From Marinitoga sp. 38H-ov (lineage in GTDB: Bacteria > Thermotogota > Thermotogae > Petrotogales > Petrotogaceae): a stretch of DNA of 64,000 bases. The notes below the pieces were generated by a model. The model worked only from the letters and a program-made list of their open reading frames with translations. It had not been told where the DNA came from and made no database searches. Every line of letters begins with the position of its first letter. The stretch's first letter is position 1. The translations under genes and the position numbers were made by a program. Below, one piece after another: positions 16,073-25,800 of this stretch. The stretch is from positions 62,001 through 126,000 of the forward strand of contig NZ_LNGH01000008.1 in NCBI RefSeq assembly GCF_011057715.1, given 5' to 3'.

Positions 16073-18184
16073 ATGAAAAAAATTCTATATACAATTCTCA
16101 TAATAATCTTTTTATTATCATCTTGTCTTAAACCACAAGAGTCTAAGTATCAAATAAAAGTAAATATTTCTTTTTCCTCTGAAACAAAGGGAGAATTAAA
16201 TAAAGATATTAACGAAGCTAATGGAACTGTAATTTTAAGAATAGATTCTCCTTTAGGAAATTTTGGACAAGCATACTTAAAAATGGTTGATACTGAAGAT
16301 AAAAATAATATAAAAACTATTGAATTAAATAGAATAAATGAAACATTATTTTCTGGATCATTTCAATTAAATGAATCTGGAAGATTCGAGATAATTGGAG
16401 TATTTATATTAGGTGGAATTGAATATGAAAGCGAAAATAAATTATATATAAATGTTTATGATTATAAGAAAGAATTAGAACCTTCATTAAAGTTTAAAAA
16501 CTTAATAGATAATAAAATTGTCGAAAATAATATGTATGAACCATATAGAAATCATTCTATATTAGTAAATATTGACTCAAGCATTATATATAATAGTGAT
16601 TTCTCATACAAAATTTATATAAATAATAACTTACTTGAAGAGGGAAATATTCAAAATAAATCTTTTGAATCAACGCCTGTATTTTTAGAAAATAAAAAAT
16701 ATATTATTTCTGTAGAAGTTTTTGATAATGCCAATAATGGTTTTGGAAGAACTACAGTCGAATTAAATCCAAAAAATATTGATACATCATTTAATTTGAG
16801 TTCTGAATTAAGACTTAATTCTTACGAAGGCACGATATTAACTAATAATTCATCTTTAACTACTATTGATCCTATTTATATTAATATGGAAGTAATAGAA
16901 AAATATTCATTACCTGCTTCTTATATGTATACAATATCAAATGGTGATGAGATTATTAAAGAAATTACAACTGATAAGAAAGAGTTTAAATATAATTCTA
17001 TTTTTTTAAAAGAAGGAATAAATAAATTATCCTTAATCGCAAAAAATCTTATTACTAATTATTCTACAAATACAAATATAATTTTAAATGTTGAGAAATT
17101 TACTGAATTTACTGTAGATTTAGATATATACAAAAAAGATTATTTAGATAATAACATAAAAATTAACAATACCTCAGAAATAACTAATAGAGATCCTTTG
17201 TTCTTTAAAATAATTGTAGATAAAAAATATGATTTTTCAACTAATTTAAATTATGAGATTTTAATAAAAAAAGACGGTATTGATTATAAAAAAATAAATA
17301 TTTCAAGTAATAGCATGATATTAGAAACTGATACTATGTATTTAGAAGAAGGAAATTATGAATTAATAGCTACCGTATTAAAGAATGATACTAATTTTTC
17401 AGAAAAAATATATAGAACATTTAAAATTTATAAAGCCATAAATAATTTTAATTTAGATTTTTCATTAATACAAAAAAATTCAGATCAAAGTACAAAATTA
17501 TATTATTTACCAGAAAAAATCAATGTAGATCCAGAATCTACTTCTTTGAATGATTTTGATATTGTTTTTGATATTAAATCAAATTATTCATATCCTGCAA
17601 CCTATGTATATTCTATTAACATTAACGGAAATAATCTATTTTCATCTAATCCAGTTCAATCTCGTTTATTTAAATATACTTCTTATGAGTTTCCAATTGG
17701 TCATAATTATATTGAAATTTATGCAAAAGATTTAGATACAAATTACGAGATAAAAAAATCATTTGAAGTTCTAGTTAAAGAAAATAATCCACCAATATTA
17801 TATAAGGTGTCTATAGAAGGCACTAATGTATATTATGAAGAAGAGAATAATGAATATTATGATTTACCAATTACATCACCTATTGAAAATCCAAGAATAG
17901 TAATAGAATTTAGAGATGAATCTGAGTTTATTAAAAAAGATTATATTAACATCAATATTAAAATCATTGAAAATAATACAAATATAATAACACCTATATT
18001 ATTACATCCTTCTCAAAAAAACAAATATATAAAATATTGGGGTACATTAGAAGGAATAACTTTGGATTCAAGTCAAACTTGGGAAATAAAAATAGACCCT
18101 TCTCAAATATTAGATGAATTTGGAAATTCTTTTTCTGATGAATTTGAAAATATAAATTATACAATTAATTTTAAAACCAAATAA
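16073..18184 (+). CDS. Lipoprotein with tandem Ig-like repeats, next to flagellin
   Basis: A 703-residue protein with a lipoprotein signal (MKKILYTILIIIFLLSSC, Cys18) and RBS GGAGGG. The body contains about four loosely similar units of roughly 100 residues (around 140-240, 245-345, 350-450, 460-565). Each holds a 'Y-x-Y-x-I ... F-x-Y-x-S/T ... L-x-E-G-x-N-x-L/I-x-A' pattern, as expected for beta-sandwich (Ig/Big-like) repeats. The C-terminal ~130 residues resemble another beta-sandwich (Ig-like, SbsA-type). It ends 21 bases before flagellin and may be co-transcribed with it. Its function is not recognised; a surface or envelope structural role is a guess. Confidence 0.7.
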   Translation: MKKILYTILIIIFLLSSCLKPQESKYQIKVNISFSSETKGELNKDINEANGTVILRIDSPLGNFGQAYLKMVDTEDKNNIKTIELNRINETLFSGSFQLNESGRFEIIGVFILGGIEYESENKLYINVYDYKKELEPSLKFKNLIDNKIVENNMYEPYRNHSILVNIDSSIIYNSDFSYKIYINNNLLEEGNIQNKSFESTPVFLENKKYIISVEVFDNANNGFGRTTVELNPKNIDTSFNLSSELRLNSYEGTILTNNSSLTTIDPIYINMEVIEKYSLPASYMYTISNGDEIIKEITTDKKEFKYNSIFLKEGINKLSLIAKNLITNYSTNTNIILNVEKFTEFTVDLDIYKKDYLDNNIKINNTSEITNRDPLFFKIIVDKKYDFSTNLNYEILIKKDGIDYKKINISSNSMILETDTMYLEEGNYELIATVLKNDTNFSEKIYRTFKIYKAINNFNLDFSLIQKNSDQSTKLYYLPEKINVDPESTSLNDFDIVFDIKSNYSYPATYVYSININGNNLFSSNPVQSRLFKYTSYEFPIGHNYIEIYAKDLDTNYEIKKSFEVLVKENNPPILYKVSIEGTNVYYEEENNEYYDLPITSPIENPRIVIEFRDESEFIKKDYININIKIIENNTNIITPILLHPSQKNKYIKYWGTLEGITLDSSQTWEIKIDPSQILDEFGNSFSDEFENINYTINFKTK

Positions 18185-18205
18185 CACATACACGGAGGTG
18201 TTTTT

Positions 18206-19387
18206 ATGCGAATTTACCATAACATGGAAGCCTTAAATGCTTGGCGAACTTTAAGTAACGTAAAAGGAAGCATGGGTAAAACTTTGGAAAAATTATCTTC
18301 AGGTTTAAGAATCAACAGAGCTGCTGATGATGCTGCTGGATTAGCAATCTCTGAAAAAATGAGAAACCAAATAAAAGGTTTAGAAACAGCTATAAGAAAC
18401 GCTCAAGATGCAGTATCAATGATACAAACAGCAGAAGGTGGATTGGATGAAGTTCATTCAATATTAAAACGTATGAGAGAATTGGCTGTACAATCCACTA
18501 CTGATTCAAACACTGATGCTGATAGGGCACAATTACAAAATGAATTTTCAGAATTAAGAGATGAAATTAATAGAATTGCAAAAACTACTCAATTTAATAC
18601 AAAAAATCTTTTAGATGGATCAATAAGAGGACCAAGAAAGCAAGACGCTAAAATAGTTGCTCCTGGTATTGCCCATTTTGAAGTTACCGGAACTGCTCAT
18701 ACTATAACTCAAGATGCTAATGTTATTATAGAAGTAGGTCAATTCCAAGGAAGCGCAACATCCCCTATAGAAGTAAAAATAACAGCTGTAACAGCTGGAG
18801 GTTTGGGAGCTGCTATTTATACAGCCGCTTCACAAGGCGGAGTTACTGTTTCTGTTGGCGGGGGATCCATAAATATTTCTTGGGATACTACACAAATAGC
18901 TAATATCAATGACTTTGGTGGAACATTAGCCTCAGGCACTAAAGTTGATGGTGCTGCTATTGCTGTATATGGAAATGTTACAACAACTGTAAACCCTTTA
19001 AATTTCCATATTGGTGCAAATGAAGGACAAGTCATCTCTATGGGATTTGAAAGTATGAAAGCTGCCGATATAGGATTACATACTTCTATAAATATAGAAA
19101 CATCTTCTGATGCTGAATTTGCAATTAGTGCTATTGACGCTGCTATTTATAAAGTATCTGCATTTAGAGCAAAACTTGGTGCTGCTCAAAATAGGCTTGA
19201 ACATACAATCAAAAACCTAGGAGTTGCACAAGAAAACTTAACTGCTGCTGAATCACGTATTAGAGATGCTGACATGGCTAAAGAAATGGCAGAATTTACA
19301 AAACAACAAATTTTAATGCAATCTGGTACAGCAATGCTTGCACAAGCTAATCAATTACCTCAACAAATTACTCAATTGTTTAGATAA
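18206..19387 (+). CDS. fliC: Flagellin
   Basis: A 393-residue flagellin. The conserved D0/D1 N-terminus (NMEALNAWRTL, LSSGLRINRAADDAAGLAIS, QNAQDAVSMIQTAEGG-like) and C-terminus (NRLEHTIKNL, then AAESRIRDADMAKEMAEF and the final LPQQITQLFR) form the filament core. The shorter central part (about 150-300), rich in Ala, Thr and Gly, is the variable surface region. RBS GGAGGTG. Codon use is less AT-skewed than its neighbours, as in highly expressed genes. I did not see a clear sigma-28 promoter; the gene follows the Ig-repeat lipoprotein closely. Confidence 0.97.
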   Translation: MRIYHNMEALNAWRTLSNVKGSMGKTLEKLSSGLRINRAADDAAGLAISEKMRNQIKGLETAIRNAQDAVSMIQTAEGGLDEVHSILKRMRELAVQSTTDSNTDADRAQLQNEFSELRDEINRIAKTTQFNTKNLLDGSIRGPRKQDAKIVAPGIAHFEVTGTAHTITQDANVIIEVGQFQGSATSPIEVKITAVTAGGLGAAIYTAASQGGVTVSVGGGSINISWDTTQIANINDFGGTLASGTKVDGAAIAVYGNVTTTVNPLNFHIGANEGQVISMGFESMKAADIGLHTSINIETSSDAEFAISAIDAAIYKVSAFRAKLGAAQNRLEHTIKNLGVAQENLTAAESRIRDADMAKEMAEFTKQQILMQSGTAMLAQANQLPQQITQLFR

Positions 19388-19390
19388 TAA

Positions 19391-19428
19391 AAAGAAACCA
19401 ACGATTAATAGTCGTTGGTTTCTTTTTT
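19391..19428 (+). terminator. Bidirectional terminator between flagellin and CheW
   Basis: 14-bp perfect stem (19391-19404 / 19412-19425) around GAAACCAACGA / TCGTTGGTTTC, seven-base loop, T run on both strands. The CheW stop codon at 19405-19407 lies in the loop, so one arm also encodes the last CheW residues. Confidence 0.93.
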
Positions 19429-19878
19429 AAAAATTTTTTCAATATTTATTACAAAAACAATATTCCCTTCATATGAAAATGTTTTATCTACAAAAAAATA
19501 TTCTTTAAATTCTTCTCCTTTATCTATTATATTATATTGTTCAACAGAAACAATATCTATAACTTCTTTAGTAAAAAACGCATAATTATTATTTTCATAA
19601 AAAAAATTTATAACAAACATTTTATTTGTATAATCTTGATATTCCTTCTTTAATAAGTATTTTAAGTCTATCAATGTTATGGGGTTATTACTGTTTATTA
19701 TTCCTACAATATAATCTGGTGTATTTGGCAATTCTTTTTTTTCTTTTGAACTAATTATTTCTTTTATAAATTTCGTATTTAGAGCATAAAAGACATTATC
19801 TATTTTAAATATAACATAATGAATAATTTTTTCTTTTAAAAGAATTAATTTCTTTAAATTTTCAAAAGGATTCTTCAT
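19405..19878 (-). CDS. CheW-like coupling protein
   Basis: About 157 residues starting at the ATG at 19876-19878, six bases after AGGAAGTG; the in-frame GTG at 19887 lies within that ribosome binding site. The fold is a single CheW domain: YVIFKIDNVFYALNTKFIKEII, LPNTPDYIVGIINSNNPITLIDLKYLL and a third beta-barrel part (FFVDKTFSYEGNIVFVINIEKIF). Its gene overlaps the 3' end of a divergent receptor gene by 17 bases, so it probably serves that receptor specifically rather than the main chemotaxis array. Confidence 0.85.
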   Translation of the reverse strand: MKNPFENLKKLILLKEKIIHYVIFKIDNVFYALNTKFIKEIISSKEKKELPNTPDYIVGIINSNNPITLIDLKYLLKKEYQDYTNKMFVINFFYENNNYAFFTKEVIDIVSVEQYNIIDKGEEFKEYFFVDKTFSYEGNIVFVINIEKIFKKETNDY

Positions 19879-21745
19879 TTGATTCACTTCCTATATTTTC
19901 ATCCTTACTTTCTAATTCATCTAATTTTTTAAATATTTCTTCAAGATTTTTTGGAGATTTTTTAGATATAAATATTTTTTTCAAATCTTCATAATTTTTC
20001 TTGATTTCACTAAAGTTTTCAACTATATTATCCATTATACTTTTATTTTTATTAATTATTAATTTTAAAATATTCAAAGCATTTTTTACTTGAGTTGATG
20101 AAATTGAATATTCTTTTATAAAATTCTCTAAATCTTGATAATTTGATGTTACTTTTCTTATTTCTGATATATTTAAATCAATAGTTTTAAATAATTCATC
20201 TAAATCATCCTTATATTCATCCAAATTTTCTGTAATATGTTTTACTTGAGAAGCGGTTTTTATATTATAATCTTTTAAAACATATGACATATCTCTCATA
20301 TCAGATGCAATCACAGCAAATGATAAATTCCCATTTTCTTTTGATGCTTCTAACGCGGCGTTTAAGGATAATATTTCAGCTCTAAAGGACAAATCACTAA
20401 CCTTTTCGGATATATCTGTAACTTTAGACGTAATTTCATTTAAAAAAGAAATTTTAGATTTAGACTTTATTACACTATGTCTTAGTTTTTCAAGTTCTGA
20501 ATCATATAAATTTAGTTTATTTTTAAAGTTTTCTGAAAGATTTTGTGAATCATTAACAGATTTTGTTATTGCTTCAAAAGTTTTGGATAACTTTTCCATT
20601 GTATCATTTTCTTCATTAATTCTATTTATCTCTTCATTTATTAAAATTTCAGTTTTTTGAATATTATCTTCTAATGTATATAATTTACTTGAAAAATTAT
20701 TAAATGATTCTCTTAAATTCATTGCAGTTAATTGCAAATTATCAGATATATCTATTAATAATGGTTCTTTTATTTCTATATTAACCTCTTTAAATCTTAA
20801 TTCATTAAACTTTTTCAATTCGAATTTCATTTTATCTAATGGGATTATTAAACGTTTTTTGAATATTGAATAATTTACAATAACACTTATAATTATAATT
20901 ATAATTAAATATAATATCCCGTAAATATAATATCTTATAAAACTTGGAAATATATAACTTTTTTCAATAAAAAAGCCTATCTTCCAATCTATAAAATCTA
21001 TTGAACTTAAAAATACATAATAATTCTTTTTATTAAATTTTATTTCTAAATATTCTTTAGTTTTATCTGAATTTCTAATAATACTATCTCTAAAATTTTT
21101 TGCTATTGTTCCAGAATTAATTGTACCATCATTATTTACTCCAAAATAACTTCCAAGATTATCTATATAAAAGATTTCACCAACTTCATTAAATTTAAAA
21201 GAATTATTTTCTAAAAATAGATTTTTTAAATTTAATGCTCCGCCAAATATATATTTATTATTTCCATAATAATAAGATACGGCTAAAATTATTGAAGTAT
21301 CACCTGAAATTTTCGATGTGAAAATATCGCTAATTGCCCATTCCTTATTATCAGTAAAAATTTCTTTAAAATACCTATACCTTGAAATATTAGTAAAAAT
21401 GTTAGAACTAGAAATACTTTCTCCATCAGAATTTGCTACAAAAAACTCTTCAAATTCAGGATATTTTTTTAATTGATCCTTTAAAACTTGCAATATTTCA
21501 CCGGTGTCTGTAGCACTATATGAAAAATTTTTTGGTAATAATTTTAATCTATCTATTTCGCTTTCAAAATATAGTGAAATATATTTCCCTTTTTCATTTA
21601 ATCCTGTTATTATATTTTCAGAAATAGGATTAAAGTAACTATCATCCATACTAATATCAATAAAATATATTGATAAAAAAATAGATAAAGATAAAAATAT
21701 TATTGAAAATATATTAATTAATCCTCTCATGGATATTTTTGACAT
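19862..21745 (-). CDS. Divergent chemoreceptor-like protein
   Basis: A 627-residue membrane protein. Helix 1 at about 10-30, an extracellular Cache-like sensor (about 40-265) and helix 2 at about 270-292. The cytoplasmic coiled coil carries a shortened, degenerate version of the MCP tip: AEILSLNAALEASKENG with FAVIASDMRDMS (about 455-487), matching the usual [11 protein letters not shown]...[12 protein letters not shown]. No clear methylation-helix sequences are visible. It follows panC by four bases, and its 3' end overlaps cheW. I infer a dedicated receptor-CheW pair; whether it acts in chemotaxis or another pathway is not clear. Confidence 0.82.
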   Translation of the reverse strand: MSKISMRGLINIFSIIFLSLSIFLSIYFIDISMDDSYFNPISENIITGLNEKGKYISLYFESEIDRLKLLPKNFSYSATDTGEILQVLKDQLKKYPEFEEFFVANSDGESISSSNIFTNISRYRYFKEIFTDNKEWAISDIFTSKISGDTSIILAVSYYYGNNKYIFGGALNLKNLFLENNSFKFNEVGEIFYIDNLGSYFGVNNDGTINSGTIAKNFRDSIIRNSDKTKEYLEIKFNKKNYYVFLSSIDFIDWKIGFFIEKSYIFPSFIRYYIYGILYLIIIIIISVIVNYSIFKKRLIIPLDKMKFELKKFNELRFKEVNIEIKEPLLIDISDNLQLTAMNLRESFNNFSSKLYTLEDNIQKTEILINEEINRINEENDTMEKLSKTFEAITKSVNDSQNLSENFKNKLNLYDSELEKLRHSVIKSKSKISFLNEITSKVTDISEKVSDLSFRAEILSLNAALEASKENGNLSFAVIASDMRDMSYVLKDYNIKTASQVKHITENLDEYKDDLDELFKTIDLNISEIRKVTSNYQDLENFIKEYSISSTQVKNALNILKLIINKNKSIMDNIVENFSEIKKNYEDLKKIFISKKSPKNLEEIFKKLDELESKDENIGSESNEESF

Positions 21746-21749
21746 AATA

Positions 21750-22592
21750 TCACCCTAATATTATATTATCTATTAATCGTGCCTTACCAACAAAAGCGGC
21801 TACTGCTACTAAAACCTTTTTTTCAATAATATCTACATTTTCTAAATTATATTCATCAACTATTTCTATATAATCAATCTTAACAAGTGGATTTTTATCA
21901 AATACTCTTTTCATTTCTTCTTTTATCTTTTTGGTATCTCTTTCACCATTTTCATATAGTTCTTTGGCTTTTTTAAGAGACTTACTTAAAGCTAAAGCTT
22001 GTTTTCTTTCTTCGGAATTTAAATATATATTTCTAGAACTCATTGCTAAACCGTCTTCCTCACGAATTATAGGCATTTCTATCATTTCAACATCCATGTT
22101 TAAATCATCAACCATTTTTCTTAATACTCTAAATTGTTGTGCATCTTTTTGACCAAAATATGCTTTTGTTGGTCTTACTATATTAAATAATTTATTTACT
22201 ATTGTTGTAACGCCTTTAAAATGACCCGGTCTAGATTTACCACATAACACTTTTGTTAATTTTGTTTCTTCTACATAAGTAGAATAATTTTTTGCATATA
22301 TTTCTTCCACTTCAGGATTAAAAATATAATCAACATTATATGGTTTTAATAATTCTAAATCTCTATTTAAATCTCTTGGATATCTATCAAAATCCTCATT
22401 AGGACCAAATTGTGTTGGATTAACAAATATACTTACTACGACAATATCATTATCTTTTCTAGCTTGTTCAACTAAAGATAAATGTCCCTTATGTAAATAG
22501 CCCATAGTTGGTACAAAACCTATAGTTTTACCTTCTCTAATAAATTTATTTCTAATTTCCTTCATTTCAGAAATTGTTTTTATTACTTCCAT
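21750..22592 (-). CDS. panC: Pantothenate synthetase
   Basis: 280 residues from the ATG at 22590-22592, preceded by GGAGGG; an upstream in-frame ATG overlaps poorly with any binding site. The enzyme joins pantoate and beta-alanine using ATP. The HIGH-like motif [36 protein letters not shown] and the KMSKS-like SSRNIYL are present. It leads the minus operon panC, receptor, cheW, an unusual combination. No panB or panD lies in the window. Confidence 0.96.
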   Translation of the reverse strand: MEVIKTISEMKEIRNKFIREGKTIGFVPTMGYLHKGHLSLVEQARKDNDIVVVSIFVNPTQFGPNEDFDRYPRDLNRDLELLKPYNVDYIFNPEVEEIYAKNYSTYVEETKLTKVLCGKSRPGHFKGVTTIVNKLFNIVRPTKAYFGQKDAQQFRVLRKMVDDLNMDVEMIEMPIIREEDGLAMSSRNIYLNSEERKQALALSKSLKKAKELYENGERDTKKIKEEMKRVFDKNPLVKIDYIEIVDEYNLENVDIIEKKVLVAVAAFVGKARLIDNIILG

Positions 22593-22624
22593 GTTTTTCC
22601 CTCCATTTCTCATTTTCTAAATGA

Positions 22625-22652
22625 ATTTTATCATATTATTTATTCTTTTCAA
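22625..22652 (-). promoter_or_regulatory. Promoter of the panC operon
   Basis: TTGAAA (22647-22652 on the minus strand), 16-base spacer, TAAAAT (22625-22630) with an upstream TG (extended -10). Confidence 0.65.
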
Positions 22653-22702
22653 AATATATCCATTTAATATTAAATATGACTAAAAATTTTTTAGTTAAAA
22701 AC

Positions 22703-22732
22703 TTGAAATTTTATATAATAATGATGTATAAT
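22703..22732 (+). promoter_or_regulatory. Promoter of the GH57 lipoprotein gene
   Basis: TTGAAA (22703-22708), 18-base spacer, TATAAT (22727-22732). The remaining untranslated leader is about 65 bases of AT-rich sequence. Confidence 0.65.
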
Positions 22733-22802
22733 TAAATGCATTTAAATTTAATATATAATAAATACATAAATATCAAATTTTTAAAAGGGGGTTACAAAAA
22801 GT

Positions 22803-25800
22803 ATGCGAAAACTTGTGTTTATTGTATTAACCGCGCTCTTATCAATCCTTTTTATTAGTTGTGGTGCTCAACAAACAACTTCAACAAATGAAATTCCTGC
22901 TGTTTCAGAAAATTTAAATGAAACATCATTAATAACATTAACATTTAAAGTAAATTTACCTTCAAACACACCTAAAGATGAAAACATATACATAGTTGGT
23001 TCATTCAATGATTGGAATCCTGGAGACGAAAAATATATTCTTACTAGAAATGGAAATATAGGAGAAATAACGTTATCAGTAGAAAAAGATGCTGAAATAG
23101 AATATAAATATACAAGAGGTAATTGGGGAACTGTTGAAAAGGATGAAAACGGTGGAGAAATAAATAATAGAAAAGTTATTGCAGATGAAAATAAAATTAT
23201 TGCAGATGAAGTAAAAAGCTGGGCAGATATTCCTGCCGAAATAAAAACAAAAGCTCAACCTGGAGAAAAAGCTATTGTTACTTTTATAGTTACATTACCT
23301 ACAAATACCCCATCTTCTGATGACATATATATTGTAGGGAATTTTAATGACTGGGATCCTGGACAACTTGTTATGGAAAGATCAGGAAACAAAGCAACTT
23401 TTAAACTAGAAACAGAAGTTGGAAAACGATTAGAATATAAATACACAAGAGGCAATTGGGATACAGTAGAAAAAGATGAAAAAGGTGAAGAATTATCTAA
23501 TAGAGTTGTAATAGTAGAAGATATTGATCAAACTCAAGAGGATAATGTCGCTTCATGGAGAGATATTCCTCCTCAATCTTCTACAGAAGATACTGCAGAA
23601 ATTGAAAATATTACAGAAAATTCTGTAGAAAATTTTTTGTCAAAAATACCTAAAGGCGATGATAATAAAGAACCTTTAAAGGTTGCTATAGTATGGCATC
23701 ATCATCAACCTTCATATAAAATACCTGGAGATTTAAATGCTGAAATGCCTTGGGTTAGAGCTCATGCTATAAATGATTATCCATATATGGCAGATTTAGT
23801 TGATAAATATTTAACTTCAGGAAGTGTAACTTTCAATATAACACCTGTATTATTAATTCAATTAATGGATTATGTAAATAATAATGCAAAAGATAAATAT
23901 TTAGAATTATCTCTAAAAGATAATTTAACTGATGAAGAAAAAGAATTTGTAAAATGGCATTTCTTTGATATAAACTCTCAGTTTATTGATTCTCATCCAA
24001 GATATGCTGAATTGAGAGAAAAAAGAGATAAAAATATTGAGTTTACTGAACAAGATTGGTTAGATTTAAAGGTTGCTTGGAATCTATACTGGATTAATAA
24101 TGAATATATTAATAGTGATCTAAAATTAAAATCCTTAGTTGAAAAGGATAAAAATTATACAAAAGAAGATTTAGAATATGTTATTTCTGTTCACTATAAG
24201 CTTATGTCAGAAATAGTAGAAAAATATAAAAAATTGTGGGATGAAGGAAAAATAGAATTAACTACAACACCTTATTATCATCCAATTTTACCATTATTAG
24301 TTGATATGGGTTGGCCAGAAGATGCTGAAGCACAAATTAGAAGAGGGCTTGAATATTTTACCTCTATTTTTGAAAGAAAACCATTAGGTATGTGGCCTTC
24401 AGAACAAGCAGTAAGTACTCCTTTAGTTCCGATGTTTACTGATAATGATATAAAATGGATAATTACAGACAAACAAATACTTCAAAAAGCTGGAGTAAAT
24501 ACTGGAGATCCTCATCAATTATACAAACCATATAGAGTTACTGTAGATGGAAAAAGTTTAGTTGTATTTTTTAGAGATACAGATTTATCAGATAGGATAG
24601 GATTTAAATATTCTACTATGTCAAAAGAAAATGCTGTTAAAGACTTTTTATCTACATTGCATAATATTCAAAAAATGAATGATGAAGGAAATATGGTAGT
24701 AACCGTTGCTTTAGATGGAGAAAACGCATGGGAACATTACCCTAATAATGGAAATGATTTTAGAAAATTATTTTACCAAGCATTATCAAATGATCCATAT
24801 ATTGAATTAGTTACTCCAAATGAATACATTGAAAGCTATGGCGTTTCTAATGAGATAAACCAATTACCAAAAGGTTCATGGGTAGGCGGTAGTTTAGATA
24901 CTTGGTATGGGGAAAAAGAAGAAAATGAAGGTTGGGAAAGATTATCTCAAGCAAGAAAAGCATTAATGGATAATAAGGATAAAATGACTGAGGAAGAATT
25001 CAAAAAAGCATTGGATATATTATATGCTGCAGAAGGTAGCGACTGGTTCTGGTGGTACGGTTCAGATCAAGATGCAGGAAATAATGAAGTTTTATTTGAC
25101 ATGCACTTTAAAAAATTATTGGTTCAATTATATAGAAAAGCAGGAATTTCTGAAGATAAAATACCTGGCTACTTGTTTATAGCAAATAAAAAACCTTCTG
25201 TTGCTTCTAAAGGAAATATTGGAAAGGTTGAAATTACATTAGATGGTATCGTTGATAATATAGAAATGGAAAAAAGCGGTTATTATTTAGATGATGATTC
25301 TGGCGTAATGTATAAAGAAGGAGATTTAATTGCAGGTTTTTATGTAGGAAGAGACAATTCTAATATATATGTTGCAGTTGAACTTAAAAAATCTATCGAT
25401 GAATTAGCTGGAAAACCATATAAATTGGAACTTTATACAGATATGCCTGGAGCAAATAAACTAAATACAAGAACAGCTTATTCAAAAACTGGCGAAGAAA
25501 TTACTGATCTTGGTTTTGCATTAGCTAAAAGATTTAGTTTTAACATAGGAAAATATCCTGATAGTAAAGATTTATACTATTACAATGCAAGTGGTACTGA
25601 ACGATGGATGATTGCTGGTAAATCCTCTGAATATATTGCAATTAATGGAAATATAGTTGAATTTAAAATACCTTATGATTTAATTGGAATTAAGAGTGGT
25701 AACGAATTTAATTTAGCAGTTGTTATGGCTTATACAGAAAAAAATAATTCTAGCGATGTTGATTTTGCACCTAATGCTGGTCCAGTACACATAATGATTC

